In this document: one piece after another, positions 8,698 to 16,761 of the stretch
Numbering within the stretch: position 1 is the stretch's first letter
Layout: the number at the start of each line of letters is the position of its first letter
NCBI GenBank assembly: GCA_020632925.1
Contig: JACKER010000045.1
Location: 1 to 40,867 of the forward strand
DNA: 40,867 bases
Source: Alphaproteobacteria bacterium
Lineage (GTDB): Bacteria; Myxococcota_A; UBA796; GCA-2862545
Direction of reading: 5' to 3'
Position numbers and translations under genes: made by a program
The notes under the pieces: generated by a model
Seen by the model: only the letters and a program-made list of their open reading frames with translations
Database searches by the model: none
What the model was told of the DNA's origin: nothing

Positions 8698-9030
8698 TCA
8701 GTAGTCCTCCTCGTCGCGGGCAGGGGCGGGGCCGACACAGGCCGCCACCAGCATCATCAGGATCCCGAAGCCCCGGATCAGGGCGCGCACCAACGACCAG
8801 CCGGTGAACACCATCGGCACGCCGACCTGCGCGTAGTTCAGGCCGGCGGGCACCACGATGTCCAGCAGCAGGCCGAAGCCCAGGTCCAGGACGCCGAGGA
8901 TGAGCAGCACGCCCGCGGCCCTGCTCTTGCGCATGACGAAGAGCGCGCCGCCCAGCGCCAGCAAGAGCACCAGGCCGGGCGCGAGCGCGCCGACCGTCTC
9001 TCGGATGAGGTCGAACACCAGGGATTCCAC
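8698..9030 (-). CDS. Small membrane protein
   Basis: This protein of about 110 residues has hydrophobic spans at about residues 8-30, 36-55 and 62-90 and a short acidic tail (RDEEDY). The start is probably a GTG: GGAGG at 9038-9042 is seven bases from the GTG at 9030 and four from the GTG at 9033; I chose 9030. The longer frame to 9273 covers the divergent DUF2585 gene and is a shadow. It is coupled to the small membrane protein gene at 8382-8696, and the two may form one membrane complex. Function unknown. Confidence 0.6.
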   Translation of the reverse strand: MESLVFDLIRETVGALAPGLVLLLALGGALFVMRKSRAAGVLLILGVLDLGFGLLLDIVVPAGLNYAQVGVPMVFTGWSLVRALIRGFGILMMLVAACVGPAPARDEEDY

Positions 9031-9118
9031 CACCGCGCCTCCGCCGGTTCCTTCGGAACGGGGACCGATGGTACATCTGGTGGCCTGGCAACCCAACACC
9101 GCCCGGAGAGCGCAGCGG

Positions 9119-9694
9119 ATGAACAGGCCCCCGACGATGCCCCGCTGGGCCTGGCCGGGCGCGCTCGCCATCGCGGTCGTGGCCGGCACCGTGCTGTGGG
9201 CGATGGGGCGCGTGTGGTGGTGCTCCGCGGGCGACTGGACGCCCGTGAGCCTCGACACGTGGAGCCGGCACAACTCCCAGCACCTGCTGGACGCCTACTC
9301 GTTCACCCACTTCCAGCACGGGCTCGCGTTCTTCCTGCTGCTGTCCCTCCTCGGTCGCGGCCGGTTCGTCGGGCAGCGCTGGCTGCTCGCGCTCGGCATC
9401 GAGGGCGGCTGGGAGATCCTCGAGAACACGCCGATGATCATCGACCGGTACCGCGAGGCGACCGTCAGCCTGGACTACTACGGCGACAGCATCGCGAACT
9501 CGCTGTCCGACCTCGCGTGTTGCGCCGCGGGCTACCTCGCGGCCTCGCGCGTGCCGTGGTGGGCGACGGTGCTGGTGTTCGTGGTCATCGAGCTGGTCCT
9601 GGTCGCGACCTTGCGCGACTCCCTGTTGCTCAACATCCTGATGCTGGTGTGGCCGATCCAGGCCGTCTCCACGTGGCAGGCAGGTGGCCATTGA
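9119..9694 (+). CDS. DUF2585 (UPF0314) family membrane protein
   Basis: This 191-residue protein matches the DUF2585 pattern well. It has NSQHLLDAYSFTHFQHGL in the middle, then EGGWEILENTPMIIDRYR and SLDYYGDSIANSLSD, and finally LNILMLVWPIQAVSTWQ at the C-terminus. The length is normal for the family. Several membrane spans separate these motifs. The family's function is not established; the conserved polar residues within membrane segments suggest an intramembrane enzyme, which is inference. The ATG at 9119 follows a GGAGAG sequence. The stop overlaps the TTG start of the next gene by four bases, so the two are coupled. Confidence 0.85.
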   Translation: MNRPPTMPRWAWPGALAIAVVAGTVLWAMGRVWWCSAGDWTPVSLDTWSRHNSQHLLDAYSFTHFQHGLAFFLLLSLLGRGRFVGQRWLLALGIEGGWEILENTPMIIDRYREATVSLDYYGDSIANSLSDLACCAAGYLAASRVPWWATVLVFVVIELVLVATLRDSLLLNILMLVWPIQAVSTWQAGGH

Positions 9695-10761
9695 GCGAGC
9701 TGACCCTCCTCGATCTGCTGCTGCACACCTGGCTCGTCGCGGTCGACGTGGTGGTGGTGGTCGCGGCCAGCCGGTGGCGGCACCGCACCGTCGGCGTGTG
9801 CGGCGCGGGCTCGCTGATCGCGGCGGTCGGGGTCATCGGGCTCGCGCGCACGATCTCGCCGGGCACCTTCCCGGTGATGCGCGGCATCGGCTGGGTGCTG
9901 TTCGTGCACGGCCCGTTCGATCTCGTGGCGTCGGCCTGGCTCGCGCGGAGCGTGGCGCGCTCGGACGCCATCCTGCTCGCGGTCTTCTCGCTCGTGACGA
10001 TGCTGGTCGGCCTGGATGGGTACCTGGTGGAGCCCCACTGGCTCGAGGTGGAGCGGTTCGAGCTGAAGGCGGCGGGGCTCACCGAGCGGCTGCGCATCGC
10101 GGTGCTCGCCGATCTGCAGAGCGACGTGTGGGGTGCCTACGAAGAGGGCGTGTTCCACCGGACCATGGAGGAGCGGCCCGACCTGATCGTGTTCCCGGGC
10201 GACTTCGTGCAGGTCGACGTGAACGGCGCTCGCTACCCGGGCCAGGTGGAGGCCATGCGCCGCCTGCTGCCCATCCTGTCCGCGCCGCTCGGCCAGTACG
10301 CCGTGCAGGGCAACGTCGACTGGCGCGAGACCTGGGCCTACGACCTGTTCGCGGACACGGGTGTGCAGGCGGTCCGTGAGACGCAGAGCTTCCAGGTCGG
10401 ACCGATCGTGCTCACCGCGGTCGGGTTCTACGACGGCTTCGACCAGCACCTGCAGCTGCCGCACGAGGGCACCTTCCACGTCGCGGTGGCGCACGGCCCC
10501 GACTTCTCGCTCTCGGACGAGGTGAAGGCGGACCTGCTCATCGCCGGCCACACCCACGGCGGCCAGGTGCAGCTGCCGTTCATCGGACCGCTGCTGACCT
10601 ACTCCTTCGTGCCCCGCGCGTGGGGCGGCGGCGGGATGCACGACATCGGCGCCGGCCGCACGCTGGTGGTGTCCCGCGGGGTGGGCATGGAGCGCGCCTA
10701 CGCCCCGCGGCTGCGCTTCAACTGTCGGCCCGAGATCGTGATCATCGACCTGATCCCGTAG
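9691..10761 (+). CDS. Membrane-anchored metallophosphoesterase with variant metal motifs
   Basis: This 356-residue protein has about four N-terminal membrane segments (residues 5-110) and a YkuE/YaeI-like calcineurin-type phosphoesterase domain. YkuE relatives act at the membrane face, some on phospholipids or lipid intermediates. The C-terminal signature IAGHTHGGQVQLP and the VAHGPDF motif are intact. Motif I reads VLADLQSD, with Gln in place of the usual His of DxH. Motif III reads VQGNVDW, with Val in place of the His of GNHD. The start is the TTG at 9691 in a TTGA overlap with the DUF2585 stop, preceded by an AGGTGG sequence. Confidence 0.8.
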   Translation: MSELTLLDLLLHTWLVAVDVVVVVAASRWRHRTVGVCGAGSLIAAVGVIGLARTISPGTFPVMRGIGWVLFVHGPFDLVASAWLARSVARSDAILLAVFSLVTMLVGLDGYLVEPHWLEVERFELKAAGLTERLRIAVLADLQSDVWGAYEEGVFHRTMEERPDLIVFPGDFVQVDVNGARYPGQVEAMRRLLPILSAPLGQYAVQGNVDWRETWAYDLFADTGVQAVRETQSFQVGPIVLTAVGFYDGFDQHLQLPHEGTFHVAVAHGPDFSLSDEVKADLLIAGHTHGGQVQLPFIGPLLTYSFVPRAWGGGGMHDIGAGRTLVVSRGVGMERAYAPRLRFNCRPEIVIIDLIP

Positions 10762-10765
10762 GCGT

Positions 10766-12013
10766 TCAGCGCTCCTCGCCCCGCGCGACCGTGGGCTGGC
10801 CGTGCTCCTTGCTGACACGGTCGTAGAAGTCGATGACCTTGCGCACGTAGGCCCGCTTCTCCTTGTACGAGCCGGGGAAGAAGCTGCGCTTGAAGCCGTG
10901 CAGGAGCGTGTTGCGCAGCTCGGCGGAGGTCATGTGGAAGGCCTCGGTGACCTTGTGGACCTCCTCGGTGACCGTCGTGCGCGAGACCAGCCGGTTGTCC
11001 GTGCACAGCGTCACCGAGAGGCGGTCCTGGATCATGCGCCCCAGCGGGTGGTCCTGGACCCGGCGCAGCTCCGGCATCGTCTGCATGTTCGAGGTCACGC
11101 AGACCTCGATCAGCACCCGGCGGTCCGCGATGTACTCCGAGAGCTGTCGCACGTACCGGTGCGCATCGTCGTCCTCCACCTGGTCCACGGCGTACAGGTG
11201 GGTGCCGTGCCCGATGCGGTCCGCGTTGAGCCGCGTGATCGCCTCGAAGATGCTCTCGGGCCCGTAGGCCTCCCCGGCGTGCACCGTCTTCTTCAGGAAG
11301 TGCCGGTGGCAGAAGTCGTACGCCTCCACGTGGTCGTGGGCGGGGTGGCCGGCCTCGGCGCCCGCGAGATCGAAGCCGACGACGGGCAGGCCATGGCGGT
11401 CCCGGGCGTCCACCACCGCGCGCGCCAGCGAGAGGCTCGCGATGCCGTAGACCTTCTTGACCGGCCAGTGCGGGAGCACGTCGAGCAGGTCGCGGAAGTA
11501 CGGACCGAAGCCCGCGGTGAACATCCGCATCGCGCAGCAGATCAGCCCGTACCGGAACGGGGGCTCGCCGTGGTTCGACACGCCGTCGGTCGCCTCGTGC
11601 TCCCGGCGGACCCGCGCGAGACCGCGGTCGACGGCCGCGAGGATGCGTGGGATGTCGAGCACGCCGCTGCGGACGTGGAGCTGGGGGGCGAAGCGGACCT
11701 CGAGGTACCGCACACCCTCCGCGAGACAGTCCTGCCCGAGCTCGTACGACACGCGCTCCAGGGCCTCCTCGTCGGTGAGGACCGCGCAGGTGTAGGCGAA
11801 GCCGTGCAGGTAGTCCGGCAGGTCGCGGTACTGCTCCTTGAACACCAGCTCGCGGAGCCCCTGCTCGGTCTCCGACGGCAACTTCACCTTCCGCTCCCGC
11901 GCGAGCTCGATCAAGGTCCCCAGGCGCAGGGAGCCGTCGAGGTGGCAGTGCAGGTCGGTCTTCGGCAGCGCCCGAAGGAAGTCCGTCGAGTAGCGCGCGC
12001 GGGGTCCGTTCAT
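10766..12013 (-). CDS. add: Adenosine deaminase family protein
   Basis: This 415-residue amidohydrolase carries the adenosine deaminase zinc and catalytic motifs: DLHCHLDGSLR near the N-terminus, HAGEAYG (catalytic Glu region), IGHGTHL and a TSNMQT segment. The final metal-ligand region reads LCTDNRLVSRTTVT rather than the TDDP of E. coli Add, as in a broad bacterial subgroup. It probably deaminates adenosine or deoxyadenosine in purine salvage; another aminopurine nucleoside is possible. The ATG at 12013 has a GGGAGG four bases upstream. The gene is convergent with the phosphoesterase gene, leaving only four bases between stops. Confidence 0.88.
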   Translation of the reverse strand: MNGPRARYSTDFLRALPKTDLHCHLDGSLRLGTLIELARERKVKLPSETEQGLRELVFKEQYRDLPDYLHGFAYTCAVLTDEEALERVSYELGQDCLAEGVRYLEVRFAPQLHVRSGVLDIPRILAAVDRGLARVRREHEATDGVSNHGEPPFRYGLICCAMRMFTAGFGPYFRDLLDVLPHWPVKKVYGIASLSLARAVVDARDRHGLPVVGFDLAGAEAGHPAHDHVEAYDFCHRHFLKKTVHAGEAYGPESIFEAITRLNADRIGHGTHLYAVDQVEDDDAHRYVRQLSEYIADRRVLIEVCVTSNMQTMPELRRVQDHPLGRMIQDRLSVTLCTDNRLVSRTTVTEEVHKVTEAFHMTSAELRNTLLHGFKRSFFPGSYKEKRAYVRKVIDFYDRVSKEHGQPTVARGEER

Positions 12014-12089
12014 CCATCCTCCCGACGCCCCGATACCACCCGCGGAACGGCGTCACCATGGGCTCCCGCGACCAGCCGCACCGAAAATG

Positions 12090-12118
12090 TTGAAAGGCGT
12101 GCACGGCATTGCTAGCAA
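12090..12118 (+). promoter_or_regulatory. Candidate promoter with 10-bp palindrome
   Basis: An AT-richer patch in the 146-base gap between adenosine deaminase and the acidic protein holds TTGAAA (12090-12095), a 17-base spacer and TAGCAA (12113-12118). The -10 match is weak. It overlaps a perfect 10-base palindrome, TTGCTAGCAA, at 12109-12118, which could be an operator. This is sequence-only inference. Confidence 0.3.
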
Positions 12119-12159
12119 GGGGTGGCCGCGCCCCCGAGGAGGGGCCGGCGGAGGCTCTC

Positions 12160-12534
12160 GTGCAGCTGCCCAACTCGATGCGCGACAACATGGTCGACGA
12201 TCTCGACGAGTACCTCGAGGCCGTCTCGGCGTCTCCGGACACCGAGGCGATCGCTGCGTACGTGATCGAGCTCCTCGAGACGTACGCCGAGGACGCTGGG
12301 ATCGACGACATCGTGGCCGCCCTGGAAGAGGAGACCGCGCTGGACGGGTCGCTCTCCGAGACGATCGAGGAGGAGATGTCCTCGAACGACGAGTTCGAGT
12401 ACACGGGCGAGGAGATCATCAGCCTCCTCGAGCGCCTCTGCGAGATCGAGTGGGTCGAGGGCGACGACGACGAGGACGATGACGACGAAGAGGACGAAGA
12501 GGAAGAGGAGGAGGAGGAGGAGGAGGACTTCTAG
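12160..12534 (+). CDS. Small protein with poly-acidic C-terminal tail
   Basis: This 124-residue protein has a helical acidic body (VDDLDEYLEAVSASPDTEAI) and a C-terminal tail of almost pure Asp/Glu, about 28 residues long, ending in DF. The tail is encoded by a GAG/GAC-rich simple repeat (about 12460-12531), which could be unstable in length. The start chosen is the GTG at 12160, five bases after GGAGG; a TTG at 12109 and an ATG at 12178 are alternatives. I know no family for it. It lies upstream of the SNF2 helicase gene on the same strand, separated by three hairpins. Acidic tails often mimic nucleic acid or bind basic proteins; that is general knowledge, not proof of function here. Confidence 0.65.
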   Translation: MQLPNSMRDNMVDDLDEYLEAVSASPDTEAIAAYVIELLETYAEDAGIDDIVAALEEETALDGSLSETIEEEMSSNDEFEYTGEEIISLLERLCEIEWVEGDDDEDDDDEEDEEEEEEEEEEDF

Positions 12535-12557
12535 TCCCGTCCCCACTCCCCCCACGA

Positions 12558-12654
12558 CGCGACGACCGAGTGTTCGTCGCGATCGTCCGGAACCGACGAA
12601 TGTTCCGGGATGCATCACGTTCCTTTCGCTCGTTGCGCTTCCGCTCCCAGCGGA
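12558..12654 (+). terminator. Three tandem hairpins between the acidic protein and SNF2 genes
   Basis: Three inverted repeats lie within 97 bases. The first is CGCGACGA/TCGTCGCG (12558-12565 and 12574-12581, 8-base loop). The second is CCGGAAC/GTTCCGG (12587-12593 and 12602-12608, 8-base loop). The third is TCCGCT/AGCGGA (12640-12645 and 12649-12654, 3-base loop). None has a T-run, so intrinsic termination is uncertain; attenuation or RNA processing is possible. Confidence 0.4.
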
Positions 12655-12691
12655 GATAGGTCCAGGGGTCGAGTCGAGGTAGACGCGCCCC

Positions 12692-15565
12692 ATGACGGAC
12701 GCCGAGCCAGCGTTGCTTCAGGCCACGTTCACGCCGGATCGCCGGGTGTTCTTGTGGAGCCGGACAGCTTCGCTCACCGACGGCCTCGAGGAGCTCCCGG
12801 GCTCGGAGCGCGGGCAGCCCGCGCGGCGGACGCTCGCGCTGCGTGCCGGACGGTCCGCGCGTCAGGCGATCGACGGCGTGGACCTGACGGCCGACCAGGC
12901 CGTGCGCCTGCTCGGTGCGCTGCCGGCGGACGCCGACGTGAGCGACACCGTCCGCTGCTATTCGCTCGCCGCCAAGCTCGCGCTCGAGCTCGCTGCGCGC
13001 AAGCGTGTCGTCCCCACGGTCCGCCGCGGCAACGCGGAGTGGATCGCGCTGCTCTCCCACGCCGCCGACCGGCAGCGCTTCGAGGCGCTGGTGGGGGTGC
13101 TCCCGCCCGCGGGTCGGCTCGTGCCGTCGACCGACCGCGGCGGCGTGAAGCTGCGGACCGCGCGGTTCGTGCTCCGCGGCTTCGTGGACGCCATGGTGGA
13201 CGCGCTGTACCGCCGGCGGGCGTATCCGGGGCCCGCGCGCGGCTGGGCCCTGGACCTCGCGAACGCGCTGCGCGGCGAGGAGCCGGCGTTCGCGGTGCGC
13301 GACGCGCGCTTCCAGGCGATGCCGGGGCGGATCGCGGCGTGGGCGTCGGGGGCGGACGCTCCGGCGCCGCGGATCGGCTTCGCGCTCGAGCTGCCGACCG
13401 ACGGGACCGAGGCGCAGGCCGCGAAGGGCGTGGGGTTCACCTTCCCGCTGCGGGTCGTCGCGCACCCGCCGGGGGACAGCCGGCGCCTGATCCCGGCAGC
13501 CGAGGCCTTCATCGCGGGTCCGGAGATCGAGATCGACGGCCAGTCCCTCGGTCGCCCGGCGGAGGCGGTCGTGCGTGGGCTGGCGCGCGCCGGGCGGGTG
13601 TGGGGGCCGCTGCAGCGCGCGCTCGCCGGCGCTCGCCCGGCGGACATCCAGCTCGCGCCCGAGGAGGCCTGGTCCTTCCTCGAGCAGGGGCGCGAGAACC
13701 TCGAGTCCCACGGGTTCAGCCTCCACCTGCCCGAGGCCTTCGTCGAGGCCGGCCGGCAGCGCATCCAGGCGCGGATCCGGCTCGGGCTGCCCCGCCAGAC
13801 GCGGGACGGGCGGCTCGATCTCGCCGACCTGCTGGCGTACCGCTGGGAGGTGCTGGTCGGCGGGCAGGTGCTGTCCCGCGAGGACTTCGCGCAGCTCGCG
13901 TCCGCCGGGCGACCGATCGTGCGCTGGCAGGGGCAGTGGGTCTTCCTCGACCCGGCCGAGCTCGCGCGGCTACCGGCCGAGATGAACGAGGAAGGGCGCA
14001 TGAAGGCGTCCGACGCCCTGCGCGCCGTGCTCTGCGGGACGCACGATGGCGTGCCCGTCATCGCCGACGAGCGCCTGAGCGAGGTGATCGCCGCGCTGCG
14101 CGACCCACCGGTCCTGCCGAACCCGCCGGGGCTGCACGGCACGCTCCGCGGGTACCAGGCGCGAGGGTACGCCTGGTTGGCGGCGTTGGGGACGCTGGGG
14201 CTCGGGTCGTTGCTCGCGGACGACATGGGGCTGGGCAAGACCATCCAGCTCGTGTCCCACCTGCTCGGGCGGGCAGGGGAGGGGATGACCTCGCTCGTCG
14301 TCTGCCCGACCTCGGTGCTCGGCAACTGGCAGCGCGAGATGAAGCGCTTCGCGCCGTCGTTGCAGGTCCTGCGCTGGCACGGCTCGGACCGCGACGGCAC
14401 CGAGCTGCCCGAGGCCGAGGTGGTGCTGACGACCTACGGCATCCTGGTGCGGGACGCGGACTTCCTGTCGCGCCGGAACTGGGACGTCGTGGCCCTCGAC
14501 GAGGCCCAGTCCATCAAGAACCCCGACTCCCGCCGGGCGAGGGCCGCTCGCCGGCTCCAGGCGCGGCACCGGGTCGCGCTCACGGGCACCCCCGTCGAGA
14601 ACCGCCTCGACGAGCTGTGGAGCGTGTTCGAGTTCCTGGTGCCGGGGCTGCTCGGTCCTCGCTCGCGCTTCCACCGCGAGGTCGCCGTACCGGTCGAGCG
14701 CTTCGCGGACGAGGAGGCCGCCGCCACGCTCCGTCGCACGACCGCCCCGTTCATGCTCCGCCGGGTGAAGAGCGACCCGACCGTGGCCGCCGACCTGCCG
14801 GACAAGCTCGAGCGCCGGGAGTACGCCGCGCTGACCGACGAGCAGCGCGAGCTGTACCGCGCGGAGGTCGACGCCGCGATGGGGGAGATCGCGGGGACCA
14901 CGGAGATCGAGCGCCGGGGCCGCGTGCTGGCGATGCTCACCGCGCTCAAGCAGATCTGCAACCACCCCTACCACTACCTGAAGCGCCGGGAGCCGGGCAG
15001 CGACGACACCCTCGGCGGACGCAGCGGGAAGCTCGATCGCGTGGCCGAGATCCTCGAGACGGTGGCCGCCCGCGGCGAGCACGCCGTGGTGTTCACGCAG
15101 TACCGCGAGATGGGCGAGCTGCTCAAGACGTACCTCGAGGGCGTGCTGCGCGAGCCCGTCCCCTTCCTGCACGGCGGGACGCCGGCGACCGCGCGCGACG
15201 CCATGGTGCGCGCCTTCCAGAGCGACGGCGACGTCCCGACCGTGCTGCTCGTGTCCCTCAAGGCAGGCGGGACGGGGCTGACGCTCACCCGCGCGACCCA
15301 CGTCGTCCACTACGATCGCTGGTGGAACCCCGCGGTCGAGGATCAGGCGACCGACCGCGCCCACCGCATCGGCCAGGAGCGGAACGTGCAGGTGTACAAG
15401 CTGGTCTGCGAGGGCACCCTCGAGGAGCGGATCGACGCGCTGCTCGACGAGAAGCGCGAGCTGTTCGACGCGGTGGTGGGCAACGGCGAGCGCTGGGTCA
15501 CCGAGCTCGACGACGACGAGCTGCGGCGCCTGGTGGTCCTGGCAGGCGACGAGGGTGCGACGTGA
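12692..15565 (+). CDS. SNF2-family DEAD/DEAH-box helicase
   Basis: This 957-residue protein has an N-terminal helicase-associated region (about residues 1-470) typical of bacterial SNF2 proteins, followed by two RecA-like lobes. Motif I DDMGLGKTIQ is near residue 510 and motif II DEAQSIKNP near 603. Motif III LTGTPVENRLDELWSV follows. The C-lobe carries VSLKAGGTGLTLT and WWNPAVEDQATDRAHRIGQ, so both lobes appear intact. SNF2 proteins are DNA-dependent ATPases that move or remodel protein-DNA complexes; bacterial members are linked to transcription recycling, repair or defence. The ATG at 12692 is the natural start. The stop overlaps the GTG of the SWIM gene (GTGA), so the pair is coupled. Confidence 0.93.
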   Translation: MTDAEPALLQATFTPDRRVFLWSRTASLTDGLEELPGSERGQPARRTLALRAGRSARQAIDGVDLTADQAVRLLGALPADADVSDTVRCYSLAAKLALELAARKRVVPTVRRGNAEWIALLSHAADRQRFEALVGVLPPAGRLVPSTDRGGVKLRTARFVLRGFVDAMVDALYRRRAYPGPARGWALDLANALRGEEPAFAVRDARFQAMPGRIAAWASGADAPAPRIGFALELPTDGTEAQAAKGVGFTFPLRVVAHPPGDSRRLIPAAEAFIAGPEIEIDGQSLGRPAEAVVRGLARAGRVWGPLQRALAGARPADIQLAPEEAWSFLEQGRENLESHGFSLHLPEAFVEAGRQRIQARIRLGLPRQTRDGRLDLADLLAYRWEVLVGGQVLSREDFAQLASAGRPIVRWQGQWVFLDPAELARLPAEMNEEGRMKASDALRAVLCGTHDGVPVIADERLSEVIAALRDPPVLPNPPGLHGTLRGYQARGYAWLAALGTLGLGSLLADDMGLGKTIQLVSHLLGRAGEGMTSLVVCPTSVLGNWQREMKRFAPSLQVLRWHGSDRDGTELPEAEVVLTTYGILVRDADFLSRRNWDVVALDEAQSIKNPDSRRARAARRLQARHRVALTGTPVENRLDELWSVFEFLVPGLLGPRSRFHREVAVPVERFADEEAAATLRRTTAPFMLRRVKSDPTVAADLPDKLERREYAALTDEQRELYRAEVDAAMGEIAGTTEIERRGRVLAMLTALKQICNHPYHYLKRREPGSDDTLGGRSGKLDRVAEILETVAARGEHAVVFTQYREMGELLKTYLEGVLREPVPFLHGGTPATARDAMVRAFQSDGDVPTVLLVSLKAGGTGLTLTRATHVVHYDRWWNPAVEDQATDRAHRIGQERNVQVYKLVCEGTLEERIDALLDEKRELFDAVVGNGERWVTELDDDELRRLVVLAGDEGAT

Positions 15566-16692
15566 GCACGCGCACCGACGGCATCCGCACCTCCCACCGG
15601 CCGCTCGGCCCGGTGGCCCAGCGGTGGATCTCCATCCTCGACGGCGTGGACACCCGCATCCGGCCTCGGGTGGTGCGCGGGCGGACGCTGGCGCGCGGTG
15701 GCCGGGTGAAGGACCTCGAGCTCGCCCCCGGGGCCGCGCTGGGCGGCGTTCGCGACGCGGACGAGCAGCGTCCCACGCTCCGGGTGCGGACCTTCGACGA
15801 CGAGGAGTGGAACCGCATCGTCGGGCTGCTCTGCGAGCGGTTGGACCTGCTCGCGAGCCTGTTCGAGGGCGAGGTCGCCGACGAGCTGCTGTCCCTGCTC
15901 GAGGAGCGCGGCCTGCCGCTCCTGCCCTCGGTCGAGGAGATCGATGGGGACTGCGACTGCGGGGACTGGGCGGTGCCCTGCGCGCACGGCGCCGCGCTGC
16001 ACCACATCCTCGGCGAGGTGCTCGAGGGCGAGCCCTTCCTGCTGTTCACGCTGCGCGGTCGGCCGCGCGAGCAGCTCCTGACCGACCTGCGGCGGGCCTG
16101 GGGCGACACCGGCACGCGGGTCCGCGGGCTCGAGCGGACCGAGGAGGCGATGCCGGACGGCGACCCCTTCGCGTCGCCCGCGCCCATCCCCGCGATGTCC
16201 TTCCGGTTCAACGCCGTGGTGGGCTCCCCGGGCATGGTCGAGCTCGGGCCGCTGGTGGGCGACGACGACCTGCCGCGCGCCCTGGCCCCGCTGTACGACG
16301 CGGGTGCCGCGCACGCCCTGGAGCTCGCGCTCTCCGAGCTCGGCGACGTGGACCAGACCCGTCGGCGACGCCCCACGCGCGGCCCCCGGTCGGCCAAGCC
16401 CACGAAGCCGCCCTCGCCCGACGAGACGCCGATCGCACCGACGCCGCGCCCCGCCATGCGCCGCGAGGAGGTCCGCCCCGCGCCGCAGCGGGTCGTGGTG
16501 CCCAGCGAGGAGCTGGCGGAGATGGTCGTCGACGCCGTCGCGGACGCCGAGGACGGGCTGTCGGTCGACGAGCTGGTCGATCAGCTCGGCTTCCCGGACC
16601 GGGTGCTGGCCCCCGAGCTGCGCGAGCTCGAGCGCATGGGGTTGCTCACGACCGTGGATGCCGAGGGAGTACGCCGCTACCACCTGGGATGA
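15562..16692 (+). CDS. SWIM zinc-finger protein, SNF2 partner
   Basis: This 376-residue protein has a SWIM zinc motif at about residues 130-145, in the form CDCGDWAVPCAHGAALHH (CxC-x6-CxH). A Pro/Arg-rich linker follows (about 270-310). The C-terminus, about 60 residues, looks like a winged helix similar to the DprA tail (LSVDELVDQLGFPDRVL, LRELERMGLLTTVD). SWIM proteins are often encoded next to SNF2 helicases in bacteria and archaea and are thought to add DNA or protein binding to the helicase. The GTG at 15562 overlaps the helicase stop by four bases. Confidence 0.85.
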   Translation: MSTRTDGIRTSHRPLGPVAQRWISILDGVDTRIRPRVVRGRTLARGGRVKDLELAPGAALGGVRDADEQRPTLRVRTFDDEEWNRIVGLLCERLDLLASLFEGEVADELLSLLEERGLPLLPSVEEIDGDCDCGDWAVPCAHGAALHHILGEVLEGEPFLLFTLRGRPREQLLTDLRRAWGDTGTRVRGLERTEEAMPDGDPFASPAPIPAMSFRFNAVVGSPGMVELGPLVGDDDLPRALAPLYDAGAAHALELALSELGDVDQTRRRRPTRGPRSAKPTKPPSPDETPIAPTPRPAMRREEVRPAPQRVVVPSEELAEMVVDAVADAEDGLSVDELVDQLGFPDRVLAPELRELERMGLLTTVDAEGVRRYHLG

Positions 16693-16761
16693 GGCCGGGC
16701 GCCGCTCCCTCGGGGCGAAACGGAATAGGATGCCCCGTCCCAGACCTCGAGGAGCCGCCCG

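Noticed and set aside
12096..12115. Sigma54-like GCACG...TTGC pattern
   Set aside because: The spacing between the two elements is too short for the -24/-12 consensus.
12109..12159. TTG start for the acidic protein
   Set aside because: No ribosome site precedes it and the first residues look non-coding; the GTG at 12160 has a well-placed GGAGG.
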